64,000 bases of DNA from Pelotalea chapellei (lineage in GTDB: Bacteria > Desulfobacterota > Desulfuromonadia > Geobacterales > Pseudopelobacteraceae): NCBI RefSeq assembly GCF_018531195.1, contig NZ_JAHDYS010000009.1:124001-188000 (forward strand). The letters are read 5' to 3'. A model generated the notes under the pieces. That model was given only the letters and a program-made list of their open reading frames with translations, was not told the origin of the DNA and ran no database searches. The stretch's first letter is position 1. Every line of letters begins with the position of its first letter. Below are positions 55,823 through 64,000 of the stretch, piece after piece. A program made the position numbers and the translations under genes.

Positions 55823-56157
55823 TTAAAAGCCTCAATCACCTGAATTAGTGAATATTAAAACTCATTTCGAGAATAATTTATAACCGGAACATGTCAAGGA
55901 AGCGGTGCTGTGGGGGGATACATTGAAATGGGAGATTAGTTCTGTTCAGGTGATTTTTTTACAAGCTGTTAAAAAATTAAGGCGAAAAAGGAGCTGAGTG
56001 GAAGTTTGCAACACGGAGCCCCTTTGTCTAACTAGCCGTAATTATATTGCTATTTGGAGTACGGGGCGGGTGGCATGCTTGATGCTATTCCCCTTCTGAA
56101 CCATGAGGCGGGGACAAGGTTTTTTTGTGCCTGACCGCCGATGCCAAGGAGAGCTGA
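55823..56157. other. Divergent intergenic region between two signalling genes
   Basis: 335 bases without an ORF that can be supported. The left half is AT-rich and could hold the promoter of the leftward REC-kinase gene. The right half holds the sigma-54-like site at 56071-56085. No RNA gene or repeat was recognised. Confidence 0.5.
56071..56085 (+). promoter_or_regulatory. Possible sigma-54 promoter
   Basis: TGGCATGCTTGATGC matches the -24/-12 consensus TGGCACG-N4-TTGC except at two positions, with the required 10 bases between GG and GC. It is about 73 bases before the NarL-type regulator gene. RpoN control is frequent in Geobacter, but no activator site was identified. Confidence 0.35.
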
Positions 56158-56796
56158 ATGGCCATCTCAAAAAGAATCCTCATTGCCGATGATCATGCGA
56201 TTTTCTGCGAGGGGCTCAAGCAGGTAATTGCAACTACTGTCAATATGGTTGTCGCCGGCGAAGCGGCCAATGGTCAGGAGGCACTCGGCAAGGTCCGGGA
56301 AAATGACTACGACATGGTGATCCTGGATATTTCCATGCCTGGCAGAAATGGGCTGGACATACTCACCGAAATCAAGAGTCTCAGGCCTCATATGCCGGTC
56401 CTGGTCATGAGCATGCATCCCGAAGAGCAATATGCCCTTCGTGCTTTCAAGGCAGGCGCAAGCGGCTACCTGACTAAAGGTGGCGCGATTCAGGAGTTGG
56501 TTGAAGCGCTGCACAAGGTTGCTCTGGGAAAAAAATATATCAGTTCCAGCCTGGCTGAAACACTGGTCTCTGATCTGGATAATTCACCCCATGACCAGAT
56601 TTATAAAAATCTCTCGAACCGGGAGTTTCAGGTGCTTTGCATGATCGCATCGGGCAAGCCGGTCGGCAGAATAGCAACGGAGTTGACGCTGAGCGTCAAG
56701 ACCATCAGCACCTATCGGACTCACATTCTGCGAAAACTCAACATGAACAACAACGCCGAGCTTACCCGCTTTGCCCTGGAAAACCAGTTGGTATAA
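56158..56796 (+). CDS. NarL/FixJ family response regulator
   Basis: A 212-residue two-domain regulator. The receiver (about 1-120) has LIADDHAIFCEGLKQV, VILDISMPGRNGLDIL and GYLTKG. The C-terminal LuxR-type helix-turn-helix (about 145-205) reads LSNREFQVLCMIASGKPVGRIATELTLSVKTISTYRTHILRKLNM. It binds DNA when phosphorylated; the kinase could be any in the adjacent leftward cluster. GGAGAGCTGA precedes the ATG. No target is evident. Confidence 0.95.
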   Translation: MAISKRILIADDHAIFCEGLKQVIATTVNMVVAGEAANGQEALGKVRENDYDMVILDISMPGRNGLDILTEIKSLRPHMPVLVMSMHPEEQYALRAFKAGASGYLTKGGAIQELVEALHKVALGKKYISSSLAETLVSDLDNSPHDQIYKNLSNREFQVLCMIASGKPVGRIATELTLSVKTISTYRTHILRKLNMNNNAELTRFALENQLV

Positions 56797-56804
56797 GCGG
56801 TGGA

Positions 56805-56975
56805 TCAACGCTCGTTTACGAGTTTATCCTGTTTCGGCCAGCGGTGCATGCAGTACAGGCATGGTTTCACCCCGTGAGGCACCGTATCACGCAAATGCTC
56901 GGAACCGTGGGTGGCATCACACTGCGGGGGCACCGGAAATTTGTGAATGTGGTCATTTTTAATAAAAAACATCAT
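56805..56975 (-). CDS. 56-residue Cys/His-containing protein, hypothetical
   Basis: I do not recognise this protein. AGGAGG lies exactly 6 bases before the ATG at 56975, which makes it convincing as a gene. The product (MMFFIKNDHIHKFPVPPQCD..., later HGVKPCLYCMHRWPKQD) contains one CxxC and several His residues; three Cys plus His could bind a metal such as zinc. It converges on the NarL-type gene with an 8-base gap and is divergent from treZ. Short, basic and Trp-containing; function cannot be assigned. Confidence 0.65.
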   Translation of the reverse strand: MMFFIKNDHIHKFPVPPQCDATHGSEHLRDTVPHGVKPCLYCMHRWPKQDKLVNER

Positions 56976-57123
56976 GGCAAGCCTCCTGTTATGGCGGACC
57001 GAAAAAGACAGTGTCGCAGCCTGCTCCAACTGTATCTCAACCTTTTCTATTATAAATAAGCAGTTTGTCTGAAACTGACATCAGCTTTCACCTTAGCTGA
57101 CAACTCATAAAGTTGGAGAGTGA

Positions 57124-58986
57124 ATGGAAACAACTGCCTGGAATCTGGATATAGGCGCCACGGTTTCCGGTACCACGGGAACCGGTTTCAGAGTATGGGC
57201 ACCCAAGGCGCAATCCATGGTGGTCCAGCTTGTTTCAGCAAGAGGCAAGGAAGAACGGGTCGCCCTTCTGCAGGAACAGAGCGGCTATTTTTCCGGCATG
57301 GTCAACGGTGTAGCCGCCGGTGACCGTTACCTGTATCTCAAGGACAGCGGCACCGGTCGGCCTGACCCTGCCTCGCGTTTTCAGCCTGATGGCGTTCATG
57401 GTGCATCCCAGGTTGTGGATCCCCGCCTGTTCACCTGGCACGACAAGCATTGGCAGGGAATCCGTCAGGAAGAGTACGTCATCTATGAACTGCATGTCGG
57501 TACCTTCAGTCGCGAGGGGACCTTTGACGGGGTGATTCCCCTCCTGGATTATCTCGTAAACCTGGGCATAACAGCAGTGGAGATCATGCCCGTTGCCCAA
57601 TGCCCCGGGCGCCGCAACTGGGGCTATGATGGAGTGTATCTGTTTGCCCCCCAGAACAACTACGGTGGTCCCGATGGACTGAAGCGTCTGGTGGATGCCT
57701 GCCATGCCCACGGATTGGCCGTGATACTGGATGTGGTCTACAACCACTTCGGCCCGGAAGGCAATTATTCCGGGGAATTCGGATACTACACCACCGATAG
57801 GTACCGCACTCCCTGGGGGGCCGCCCTTAACTACGATGGGCCCTGCAGCGATCCGGTCAATGATTTCTTCATTGCCAATGCCCTTTACTGGCTGCACGAA
57901 TATCACATCGATACCCTGCGGCTCGATTCAGTTGACTGGATTTTTGATCTGACTGCCAGGCATTTTCTGCAGCGGCTTGCAGAAGAGGTGCATCGTCATG
58001 GGCAGATGCTGGGTAAACGGATCTATCTGATTGCCGAATATGATGCCAACGATGCCCGTCTTGTCCGTCCTGCGGAACAGGGTGGCTACGGTATCGATGC
58101 CCAATGGAACGACGGCTTTCACCACAGCCTGAGAACGCTTTTGACCGGTGAAACGACGGGGTACTACGAGGATTACGGTCAATTCAGCCAGCTGGTCAAA
58201 GCCTTTGAAAATGGTTTTGTCTATACAGGCGAGTATTCTGCCTTTCGTCGCAGGCGCCATGGCGGTCCCTCTCCTGAGGTGCCCGGCTCCCGTTTCGTCG
58301 TCTTTTCCCAGAACCATGATCAAATCGGCAACAGAAAGTGCGGTGACAGGCTGGCTGCGTCGGTCTCTCACGAACAGCTGTTGCTGGCGGCCGGCACGGT
58401 GCTGCTTTCGCCCTACATCCCTCTGTTGTTTATGGGGGAGGAATATGGGGAAACGGCTCCTTTCCATTATTTTGTCGATCATTCGGATAAGCAGCTGATT
58501 GAGGCTGTACGCCGGGGGAAAGCGGAAGAACATGCTTCTGGAGCCTGCACCGGTGATCCTCCCGATCCGGCGGCCGAAAGCACCTTCCTGGATTCTCACA
58601 TCAACCTGACCCTGAAGCGGGAAGGACGTCAGGCCTGTATCCTGAAATTTTACCGCCGCCTGCTCGCCCTGCGCCGGAAGACACCGTGTCTGCAGGTCTT
58701 TGACAGGAACAGCATCGAGGTAAAAGGATTCGAGCGGCAGAAAACTCTGGCGGTCATTCGACAAACGGAAACGAGCAGGGTGCTCTGCCTGTTCTGTTTC
58801 AGCGATGCAGCCGAAGAGGTGATGCTGATTCTGCCGCCAGGAAAATGGGAGAAGCTGCTTGATTCATCGCACCCTCAGTGGGACGGAGCAGGGGAGCTTG
58901 CACCCCGGGAGCTGCATGTGGCGCAAGGAGCAGTCAACATCCCCATGCAGCCATTCAGTCTGGCGGTGTATGAAAACCGGGGGTAA
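57124..58986 (+). CDS. treZ: Malto-oligosyltrehalose trehalohydrolase
   Basis: A GH13 enzyme that releases trehalose from maltooligosyl trehalose made by TreY. The 620 residues have an N-terminal beta-sandwich (GTGFRVWAPKAQSMVVQL), YVIYELHVGTFSREGTFDG, VILDVVYNHFGPEGNY, the nucleophile region TLRLDSVDWIFD, the acid-base Glu in YLIAEYDAND and FSQNHDQIGNR. The product partner treY is 2.5 kb downstream. Ribosome site GGAGAGTGA precedes the ATG. A glycogen-debranching relative (GlgX/GlgB) is less likely given the treY neighbour. Confidence 0.9.
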   Translation: METTAWNLDIGATVSGTTGTGFRVWAPKAQSMVVQLVSARGKEERVALLQEQSGYFSGMVNGVAAGDRYLYLKDSGTGRPDPASRFQPDGVHGASQVVDPRLFTWHDKHWQGIRQEEYVIYELHVGTFSREGTFDGVIPLLDYLVNLGITAVEIMPVAQCPGRRNWGYDGVYLFAPQNNYGGPDGLKRLVDACHAHGLAVILDVVYNHFGPEGNYSGEFGYYTTDRYRTPWGAALNYDGPCSDPVNDFFIANALYWLHEYHIDTLRLDSVDWIFDLTARHFLQRLAEEVHRHGQMLGKRIYLIAEYDANDARLVRPAEQGGYGIDAQWNDGFHHSLRTLLTGETTGYYEDYGQFSQLVKAFENGFVYTGEYSAFRRRRHGGPSPEVPGSRFVVFSQNHDQIGNRKCGDRLAASVSHEQLLLAAGTVLLSPYIPLLFMGEEYGETAPFHYFVDHSDKQLIEAVRRGKAEEHASGACTGDPPDPAAESTFLDSHINLTLKREGRQACILKFYRRLLALRRKTPCLQVFDRNSIEVKGFERQKTLAVIRQTETSRVLCLFCFSDAAEEVMLILPPGKWEKLLDSSHPQWDGAGELAPRELHVAQGAVNIPMQPFSLAVYENRG

Positions 58987-58989
58987 ATC

Positions 58990-59060
58990 GGGGACCGGGG
59001 ACCGGGGACGGTAATGGCGGCATTTGGTCCCAAATCCCCCGTCCCAGATCCCCATTCCCC
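58990..59060. repeat. GGGGACC tandem repeat and hairpin between treZ and the GH57 gene
   Basis: Three GGGGAC units lie in a row (about 58990-59011) and a C-rich stretch with CCGTCCC and ATCCCC/TTCCCC follows (59035-59060). GGGACGG (59005-59011) can pair with CCGTCCC (59039-59045), and TTTGG/CCAAA forms an inner stem. There is no T-run, so it is not a standard terminator; it may damp or stabilise the transcript between the two genes. Confidence 0.5.
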
Positions 59061-59077
59061 GCTTTCAAAGGAGATTT

Positions 59078-61516
59078 ATGGATCGTTACGTCTGCATACA
59101 TGGTCACTTCTATCAGCCCCCCCGGGAAAATCCCTGGCTTGAAGAGATCGAGGTCCAGGACTCGGCCGCTCCCTATCATGACTGGAACGAACGCATAACG
59201 GCTGAATGTTATGCCCCTAACTCCGCTTCGCGCATCGTTGACGGTGACCGGCGCATCCTGGACATTGTCAGCAATTACGCCAAGATGAGCTTTAATTTCG
59301 GGCCCACCTTGCTTTCCTGGATGGAAAAAGCATCCCCGGATGTGTACCAGGCCATCCTGGATGCCGACCGGCAGAGCATGGAGTGGCGTTCCGGGCATGG
59401 TGCGGCTCTAGCCCAGGTGTACAATCACATGATCATGCCGCTGGCTTCTCCTCGCGACAAGCGTACCCAGGTCATTTGGGGCATCAGGGATTTTGAACAC
59501 CGTTTTGGACGGTTTCCCGAAGGAATGTGGCTGGCCGAAACTGCGGTGGACCTGGAAACACTGGATGTTCTTGCCGAACAGGGCATTGCGTTCACGATCC
59601 TTGCCCCCCATCAGGCCGCCGGTTATCGCAGGATCGGCGAATCCAACTGGACAGAGACCAACGGTGCCTCCATCGACCCAAGCCGTGCCTACCTCTGCCC
59701 GCTTCCTTCTGGCCGAAGTATCACCCTTTTTTTCTATGACAGACTGGCTCAGGCGGTTGCCTTCGAAAAGGTGCTGAATGATGGGGAAGGTTTTGCACAA
59801 CGTTTGATGGAAATTCAAAGTGATCTGCGTGACTGGCCGCAGCTGCTTCATATTGCCACTGACGGTGAAACCTATGGCCATCACCAGACGTTCGGGGACA
59901 TGGCGCTTGCAGCAACTTTTAATCATATTGAATCAAACAACCTGGCAAAACTGACCAATTACGGCGAATACCTGGAATTGCATCCACCTGATCATGAAGT
60001 CCGGATACATGAAAATACATCCTGGAGCTGCGCCCATGGGGTGGAACGATGGAGAAGTGATTGCGGGTGCAACTCCGGCGGATATCCACACTGGAACCAG
60101 CAGTGGAGAGGGCCGCTGCGGGCAGCCCTGGACTGGCTGCGTGATCGACTGGTCACGGAGTTTTCGCGCGCCACAAGCAAATTGTTCAAAGATCCCTGGC
60201 TGGCGCGCAATGAGTATGTACAGGTGATACTCGACCGGCGTGCGGAGTCGGTTGAGAAGTTCATTGCTCGGCACAGCGTGGTGCCGTTGACGGCTGAAGA
60301 AATTGTCACTGTAGTCAGGCTGCTGGAGATGCAGCGCCATTCCCTGCTGATGTACACGAGTTGCGGCTGGTTTTTCGATGAGCTGTCCGGGCTGGAAACG
60401 GTTCAGGTCATCCAGTACGCAAGCAGGGCCTTACAGCTTGGTGCGGGGATTATCGAACAGGGGACGGAGCAGGCATTCGTTGAAAAGCTGAAATCGGCAA
60501 ACAGCAATATTCCGGAGATTGGTGACGGTGCCTGGATTTATGAGCATTTTGTGCTGCCGACACGGGTCGACCTGAACAAGGTTGTCGCCCACTTTGCCTT
60601 CAGCTCTATGTTCGAAGAGTATGAAGACCAGACCAAAATTTTTTGTTACCTCATCGAGAAGCAGGGGTACCTGAAACTCTGCTCGGAAGAAGTCTGCATT
60701 GCGGTTGGTCTGGTTGACGCAATTTCCGTGACAACCGGAGAGTCCGGCAGGTTCACCTTTGGGGTGGTGCGTTTCGGCAGCCATGATTTCAAGGGTGGTG
60801 TGACTATCTTTCGTGACCAGTCAAACTTCGAATCCATGCGGGAGGCAATGGTCGGAATTTTCGACCGAGGGCTGTACACCGAGCTCATTGGTATCATGGA
60901 CACCCATTTCGGAACGCACAGTTATTCCTTCAATGACCTTTTCAAGGATGAACAGCGAAAAATTCTTGATTCCATCATTACCAGGACCCTGGATCAATTC
61001 ACTGAAAGCTACAAGGAGATGTACGAGCATTGCCGGCCTTTGATGGAGTTCATGCGCGAGTACAGCGTGCCTGTGCCGAAAACCTTTCTCGCTGCGGCCG
61101 GACCGGCATTGAGCGAGCAGCTGATCAGTACGCTGACACCGGAGGAACCGGATGTTCAGGCGGTAAAGAGGATAGTGGAGCAGATCGGGAAATGGAATGT
61201 GGAAATAACCACTCCACATACTGAATTTTTCATGCGCAAGCTCCTGGAAAACCTCATGGCCGCCCTGGTGCGCAATCCTGAGGATATGAAGCTTATTGCC
61301 AGGCTGCAGACACTCATGGGGCTTTTGCAGGCCCTGCCTCAGGCAATAGCTTACTGGCAGGTTCAGAACGATTATTACCGGCTGGCTAAAAACAGGTATC
61401 AGGAATTTTTGACTAAAGCGCGTAATGGAGATGAGGATGCCGTGGCCTGGGTCAAGGAATTCCGTCAGTTGGGGGAGATGCTGTACTTCAATCTGGGGGC
61501 TATTGTGCCTGAGTGA
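59078..61516 (+). CDS. GH57 family glycoside hydrolase with DUF3536
   Basis: An 812-residue cytosolic protein. The N-terminal GH57 catalytic domain shows YVCIHGHFYQPPRENPW, PEGMWLAETAVD and the region HIATDGETYGHHQTFGDMAL with acidic residues expected in the active site; DUF3536 follows from about residue 300 (TSWSCAHGVERWRSDCGCNSGG) to the end. GH57 members act on alpha-glucans as amylase, branching enzyme or glucanotransferase, but the activity of the DUF3536 type is not known to me. AAAGGAG precedes the ATG at 59078. Its place between treZ and treY suggests it supplies or trims maltooligosaccharides. Confidence 0.88.
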   Translation: MDRYVCIHGHFYQPPRENPWLEEIEVQDSAAPYHDWNERITAECYAPNSASRIVDGDRRILDIVSNYAKMSFNFGPTLLSWMEKASPDVYQAILDADRQSMEWRSGHGAALAQVYNHMIMPLASPRDKRTQVIWGIRDFEHRFGRFPEGMWLAETAVDLETLDVLAEQGIAFTILAPHQAAGYRRIGESNWTETNGASIDPSRAYLCPLPSGRSITLFFYDRLAQAVAFEKVLNDGEGFAQRLMEIQSDLRDWPQLLHIATDGETYGHHQTFGDMALAATFNHIESNNLAKLTNYGEYLELHPPDHEVRIHENTSWSCAHGVERWRSDCGCNSGGYPHWNQQWRGPLRAALDWLRDRLVTEFSRATSKLFKDPWLARNEYVQVILDRRAESVEKFIARHSVVPLTAEEIVTVVRLLEMQRHSLLMYTSCGWFFDELSGLETVQVIQYASRALQLGAGIIEQGTEQAFVEKLKSANSNIPEIGDGAWIYEHFVLPTRVDLNKVVAHFAFSSMFEEYEDQTKIFCYLIEKQGYLKLCSEEVCIAVGLVDAISVTTGESGRFTFGVVRFGSHDFKGGVTIFRDQSNFESMREAMVGIFDRGLYTELIGIMDTHFGTHSYSFNDLFKDEQRKILDSIITRTLDQFTESYKEMYEHCRPLMEFMREYSVPVPKTFLAAAGPALSEQLISTLTPEEPDVQAVKRIVEQIGKWNVEITTPHTEFFMRKLLENLMAALVRNPEDMKLIARLQTLMGLLQALPQAIAYWQVQNDYYRLAKNRYQEFLTKARNGDEDAVAWVKEFRQLGEMLYFNLGAIVPE

Positions 61517-61535
61517 GGCGAAAGGCGAGGGAAGC

Positions 61536-64000
61536 ATGCCGCAGGCCAGCATACCGTGTGCAACGTACCGGTTGCAGTTCAACAAGGAATTCAAATTTTC
61601 CTCTGCACGGCTGATCATCGGCTACCTTCACGATCTCGGCATCAGCCACCTGTATGCCTCCTCCTATTTTGCGGCGAGGGAAGGGAGCATGCATGGCTAC
61701 GATGTGGTTAACCAGAATGCGTTCAACCGTGAGATCGGCAGCGAGGAAGAATACAGGGAGATGGTTGCCGAGCTGATGCTGCATGGCATGGGGCAGATTC
61801 TTGATATTGTTCCCAACCATATGTGCATCGAAAGCGAAGAAAACATCTGGTGGATGGATGTGCTCGAAAGCGGCCAGAGCTCTCCCTATGCCCGCTTCTT
61901 CGACATTGACTGGATACCGGTAAAAAAGGAACTCACCTCCAAGGTGCTGCTTCCCTTTTTGGCGGATCAGTATGGGAAAGTTCTTGAAAAGGGAGACTTG
62001 CACCTGGTTTTCCGGAAGGGGGCTTTCTGGATCACCTATTTTCAGTTGCACATGCCGGTGGAGCCAAAGAGCTCTGTAAGAATCCTGGAACATCGCCTGG
62101 ATGCCCTGCGGCAGCGCATGGCTGCGGATGATCCTGCTCTGATGGAATTGTTGAGCATTATCACCTCATTGCAGCATCTGCCCCTGCCCACGGAGCAGGA
62201 TGCTGACAGAAGAGAAGAGCGCAGCCGGGAGAAGGAGGTCATTAAAAAGCGCCTTGGTCAGCTGTATGAGGAGAATGCAATTGTTGCCGTTTTCATACGG
62301 GATAATCTGGAAATCTTCAACGGCACCCGGGGGGATTCCCACAGCTTCGACCTGCTTGACGGCCTGCTCCGCGATCAGGTGTACCGTCTCTCCTATTGGC
62401 GGGTGGCAACCGAAGAGATCAACTATCGCAGGTTTTTCGATATCAACGGCCTGGCTGCCATTCGCATGGAGGATGAGGCGGTTTTCAAGGAAACCCATAA
62501 GCTCCTGCTGCGCCTGATCCGTGAAAACCTGATCACAGGCGTTAGAATAGATCATGTGGATGGGCTCTATGATCCTCTGTCCTATCTGAACAACCTGCAG
62601 AAGGAGGTCATTAGGGAAGCTTACTCTGCCGTATCTGTCGGTGCAGCTGCAGAAGGAGGTACGCAGGGACCCGAAGAGGCCGGACCTGTTGGCAAGCCGC
62701 TGTACCTGCTCTGCGAAAAGATACTCCTGAAGGGTGAACACCTGCCGGAGGAATGGCCGGTGCACGGCACAACCGGGTACGATTTCCTCGGTCAGGTCAA
62801 CGGCATCTTCGTTGATACCGAAAATGCCAAAGCCTTTGACCGCATCTACAATCGCTTTATCGGCCGTGTAGCGGATTTTGCGGATGTTGTTTATGTCAGC
62901 AAAAAACTGGTCATGGAGGTTGCCCTCTCCGGAGAAGTCAACATGCTGGCCAATCGGCTCAACGCCCTTTCCGAGCAGAATCGTCAGACCCGCGACTTCA
63001 CCTTGAACAGCCTTGCACGCGCCATCAGCGAAATGATCGCTTTTTTCCCCGTCTACCGCACCTATGTCAATTCCTGGACAATCCGGGAAAAAGACAGCCT
63101 GTACATCGAGACGGCCATAAACAAGGCGCGCCGTAAAAACCCTGCCATCAGTGTATCGATCTTTGATTTCCTGCGCTCGGTGCTGCTGCTCAAATGGCCT
63201 GAAGATGCCCCGGAAGGCATGCGGGCTGATTGGCTCAATTTTTCCATGCGCTTTCAGCAGCTTACCGGACCTGTCATGGCCAAGGGGATGGAGGATACCT
63301 CCTACTATCTCTACAACCGGCTGATTTCCCTCAACGAAGTAGGGGGCATGCCGGGGCGGTTCGGGTCCCCCCTGGAGGTATTTCACGGCCAGAACATGGA
63401 ACGGTTTAAATCCTTCCCCCATTCGCTGGTAGCTACTGCCACCCATGATACCAAACGTGGGGAGGATGCACGGCTGCGTATCAATGTCCTCTCCGAGGTA
63501 CCCGATGCCTGGCATGCCGCCCTGGTCAGGTGGACCCGTTTCAACAAGCGCAAATTCAAGCTCGTAGACAATCAGAGAGTACCGGATCACAACGAGGAGT
63601 ATCTGCTTTACCAGACGCTGATTGGTGTCTGGCCGACTGGTTCCTTAAACCAGGAGGGGCTGGCGGATTTGCGTGCCAGAATAAGGGAATACCTTACCAA
63701 GGCGGTCAGGGAAGCCAAAGTCAACAGCAGTTGGGTAAGCCCGGATGTGGCCTATGAAGAAGCGCTGCTTGCATTCGCCGATGCCATTCTGGAGGATCTG
63801 CCCGACAATCAGTTTCTAAAGGATTTCCTTGCATTCCAGCAGATGATCGCCAGATGCGGCATGTATGGCTCACTCTCTCAGACGCTGCTCAAGATGACCT
63901 CGCCCGGTGTCCCGGACTTTTATCAGGGTACCGAACTATGGGATTTTTCCCTGGTTGATCCGGACAATCGAAATGCAGTCGATTACCGTATCAGGTGCAA
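61536..64000 (+). CDS. treY: Malto-oligosyltrehalose synthase (N-terminal part)
   Basis: A GH13 enzyme that turns the reducing end of a maltooligosaccharide into a trehalose unit. The frame is open from ATG 61536 (AGGGA upstream) to the right edge, about 821 codons; the 3' end is outside the window. Visible motifs: ATYRLQFNKEFKF, SHLYASSYFAAREGSMHGYDVV, ILDIVPNHM, GVRIDHVDGLYDP (catalytic Asp), GTTGYDFL, and TATHDTKRGEDARLRI near residue 630, then PGVPDFYQGTELWDFSLVDPDNR. The last motif lies close to the C-terminal domain, so about 100 residues are probably missing. Confidence 0.95.
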   Translation, partial: MPQASIPCATYRLQFNKEFKFSSARLIIGYLHDLGISHLYASSYFAAREGSMHGYDVVNQNAFNREIGSEEEYREMVAELMLHGMGQILDIVPNHMCIESEENIWWMDVLESGQSSPYARFFDIDWIPVKKELTSKVLLPFLADQYGKVLEKGDLHLVFRKGAFWITYFQLHMPVEPKSSVRILEHRLDALRQRMAADDPALMELLSIITSLQHLPLPTEQDADRREERSREKEVIKKRLGQLYEENAIVAVFIRDNLEIFNGTRGDSHSFDLLDGLLRDQVYRLSYWRVATEEINYRRFFDINGLAAIRMEDEAVFKETHKLLLRLIRENLITGVRIDHVDGLYDPLSYLNNLQKEVIREAYSAVSVGAAAEGGTQGPEEAGPVGKPLYLLCEKILLKGEHLPEEWPVHGTTGYDFLGQVNGIFVDTENAKAFDRIYNRFIGRVADFADVVYVSKKLVMEVALSGEVNMLANRLNALSEQNRQTRDFTLNSLARAISEMIAFFPVYRTYVNSWTIREKDSLYIETAINKARRKNPAISVSIFDFLRSVLLLKWPEDAPEGMRADWLNFSMRFQQLTGPVMAKGMEDTSYYLYNRLISLNEVGGMPGRFGSPLEVFHGQNMERFKSFPHSLVATATHDTKRGEDARLRINVLSEVPDAWHAALVRWTRFNKRKFKLVDNQRVPDHNEEYLLYQTLIGVWPTGSLNQEGLADLRARIREYLTKAVREAKVNSSWVSPDVAYEEALLAFADAILEDLPDNQFLKDFLAFQQMIARCGMYGSLSQTLLKMTSPGVPDFYQGTELWDFSLVDPDNRNAVDYRIRC

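Noticed and set aside
62166-63590. 474-codon minus-strand ORF
   Set aside because: It is antisense to treY, whose motifs are clear; the length results from codon bias of the GC-rich sense gene.

Overview
The window reads as chromosome of a Geobacter-type member of the Desulfuromonadota (Geobacterales; Pseudopelobacter propionicus, Geobacter lovleyi or close kin). This is inferred from remembered gene order, not from a database search: recA-pilT-recX-alaS followed by the arginine genes, and an F0 ATP synthase block with hemL divergent from a 14-gene nuo operon. Coding density is high. No rRNA, tRNA, CRISPR array, prophage or insertion sequence with a transposase was seen.

Layout. 1-5.7 kb: larB (5' truncated), larC, cinA, recA, pilT, recX, all rightward. 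5.8-9.6 kb: alaS and a REC-histidine kinase protein. 9.6-17 kb: argB, argD, argF, argG, a Nudix hydrolase, a nitrilase-fold protein of unknown role, and argH; this covers arginine synthesis from acetylglutamate to arginine except argC and the deacetylation step. 17-19.4 kb: an ExeA/GspA-type ATPase, a GspB-like membrane protein and a lipoprotein, ending at an 18-bp bidirectional terminator. 19.5-22.5 kb, leftward: hemL, two small ATP synthase assembly or I-type genes, atpB and atpE (F0 only; no F1 genes here). 22.7-37.8 kb, rightward: complete nuoABCDEFGHIJKLMN, closed by a strong terminator. The hemL-nuoA gap carries promoters in both directions and two related palindromes, suggesting shared control of complex I and the F0/heme genes.

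38.2-42.7 kb, leftward: DUF2288 protein, a glycosyltransferase with a Rossmann-like tail, a small lipoprotein, an M23 peptidase, a methyltransferase and an FAD monooxygenase. The monooxygenase is split at a T-run that contains a zero-frame U UUU UUA heptamer. 42.8-46.3 kb: very small ORFs, a YihY-type membrane protein, a secreted Gly/Ser/Thr repeat protein, a DUF535 protein and a 53-residue DUF1328 membrane protein. 46.5-49.8 kb: Ku and LigD, a complete bacterial end-joining pair.

49.8-56.8 kb is a signalling cluster: a REC-PAS-kinase-REC hybrid, an Rcp1-like single-domain regulator bracketed by inverted copies of a 135-bp structured repeat, a kinase with a periplasmic solute-binding sensor, a REC-kinase, and a NarL-type regulator behind a possible sigma-54 promoter. 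A 56-residue Cys/His protein with an excellent ribosome binding site follows on the minus strand. 57.1-64 kb: treZ, a GH57/DUF3536 protein and treY (3' truncated), which together fit conversion of glucan to trehalose.

Most genes here are ordinary. The most unusual observations are the frameshifted monooxygenase, the covarying inverted repeats around the response regulator, the paired palindromes between hemL and nuoA, the hydrogenase-like architecture of NuoF, and several tiny genes.
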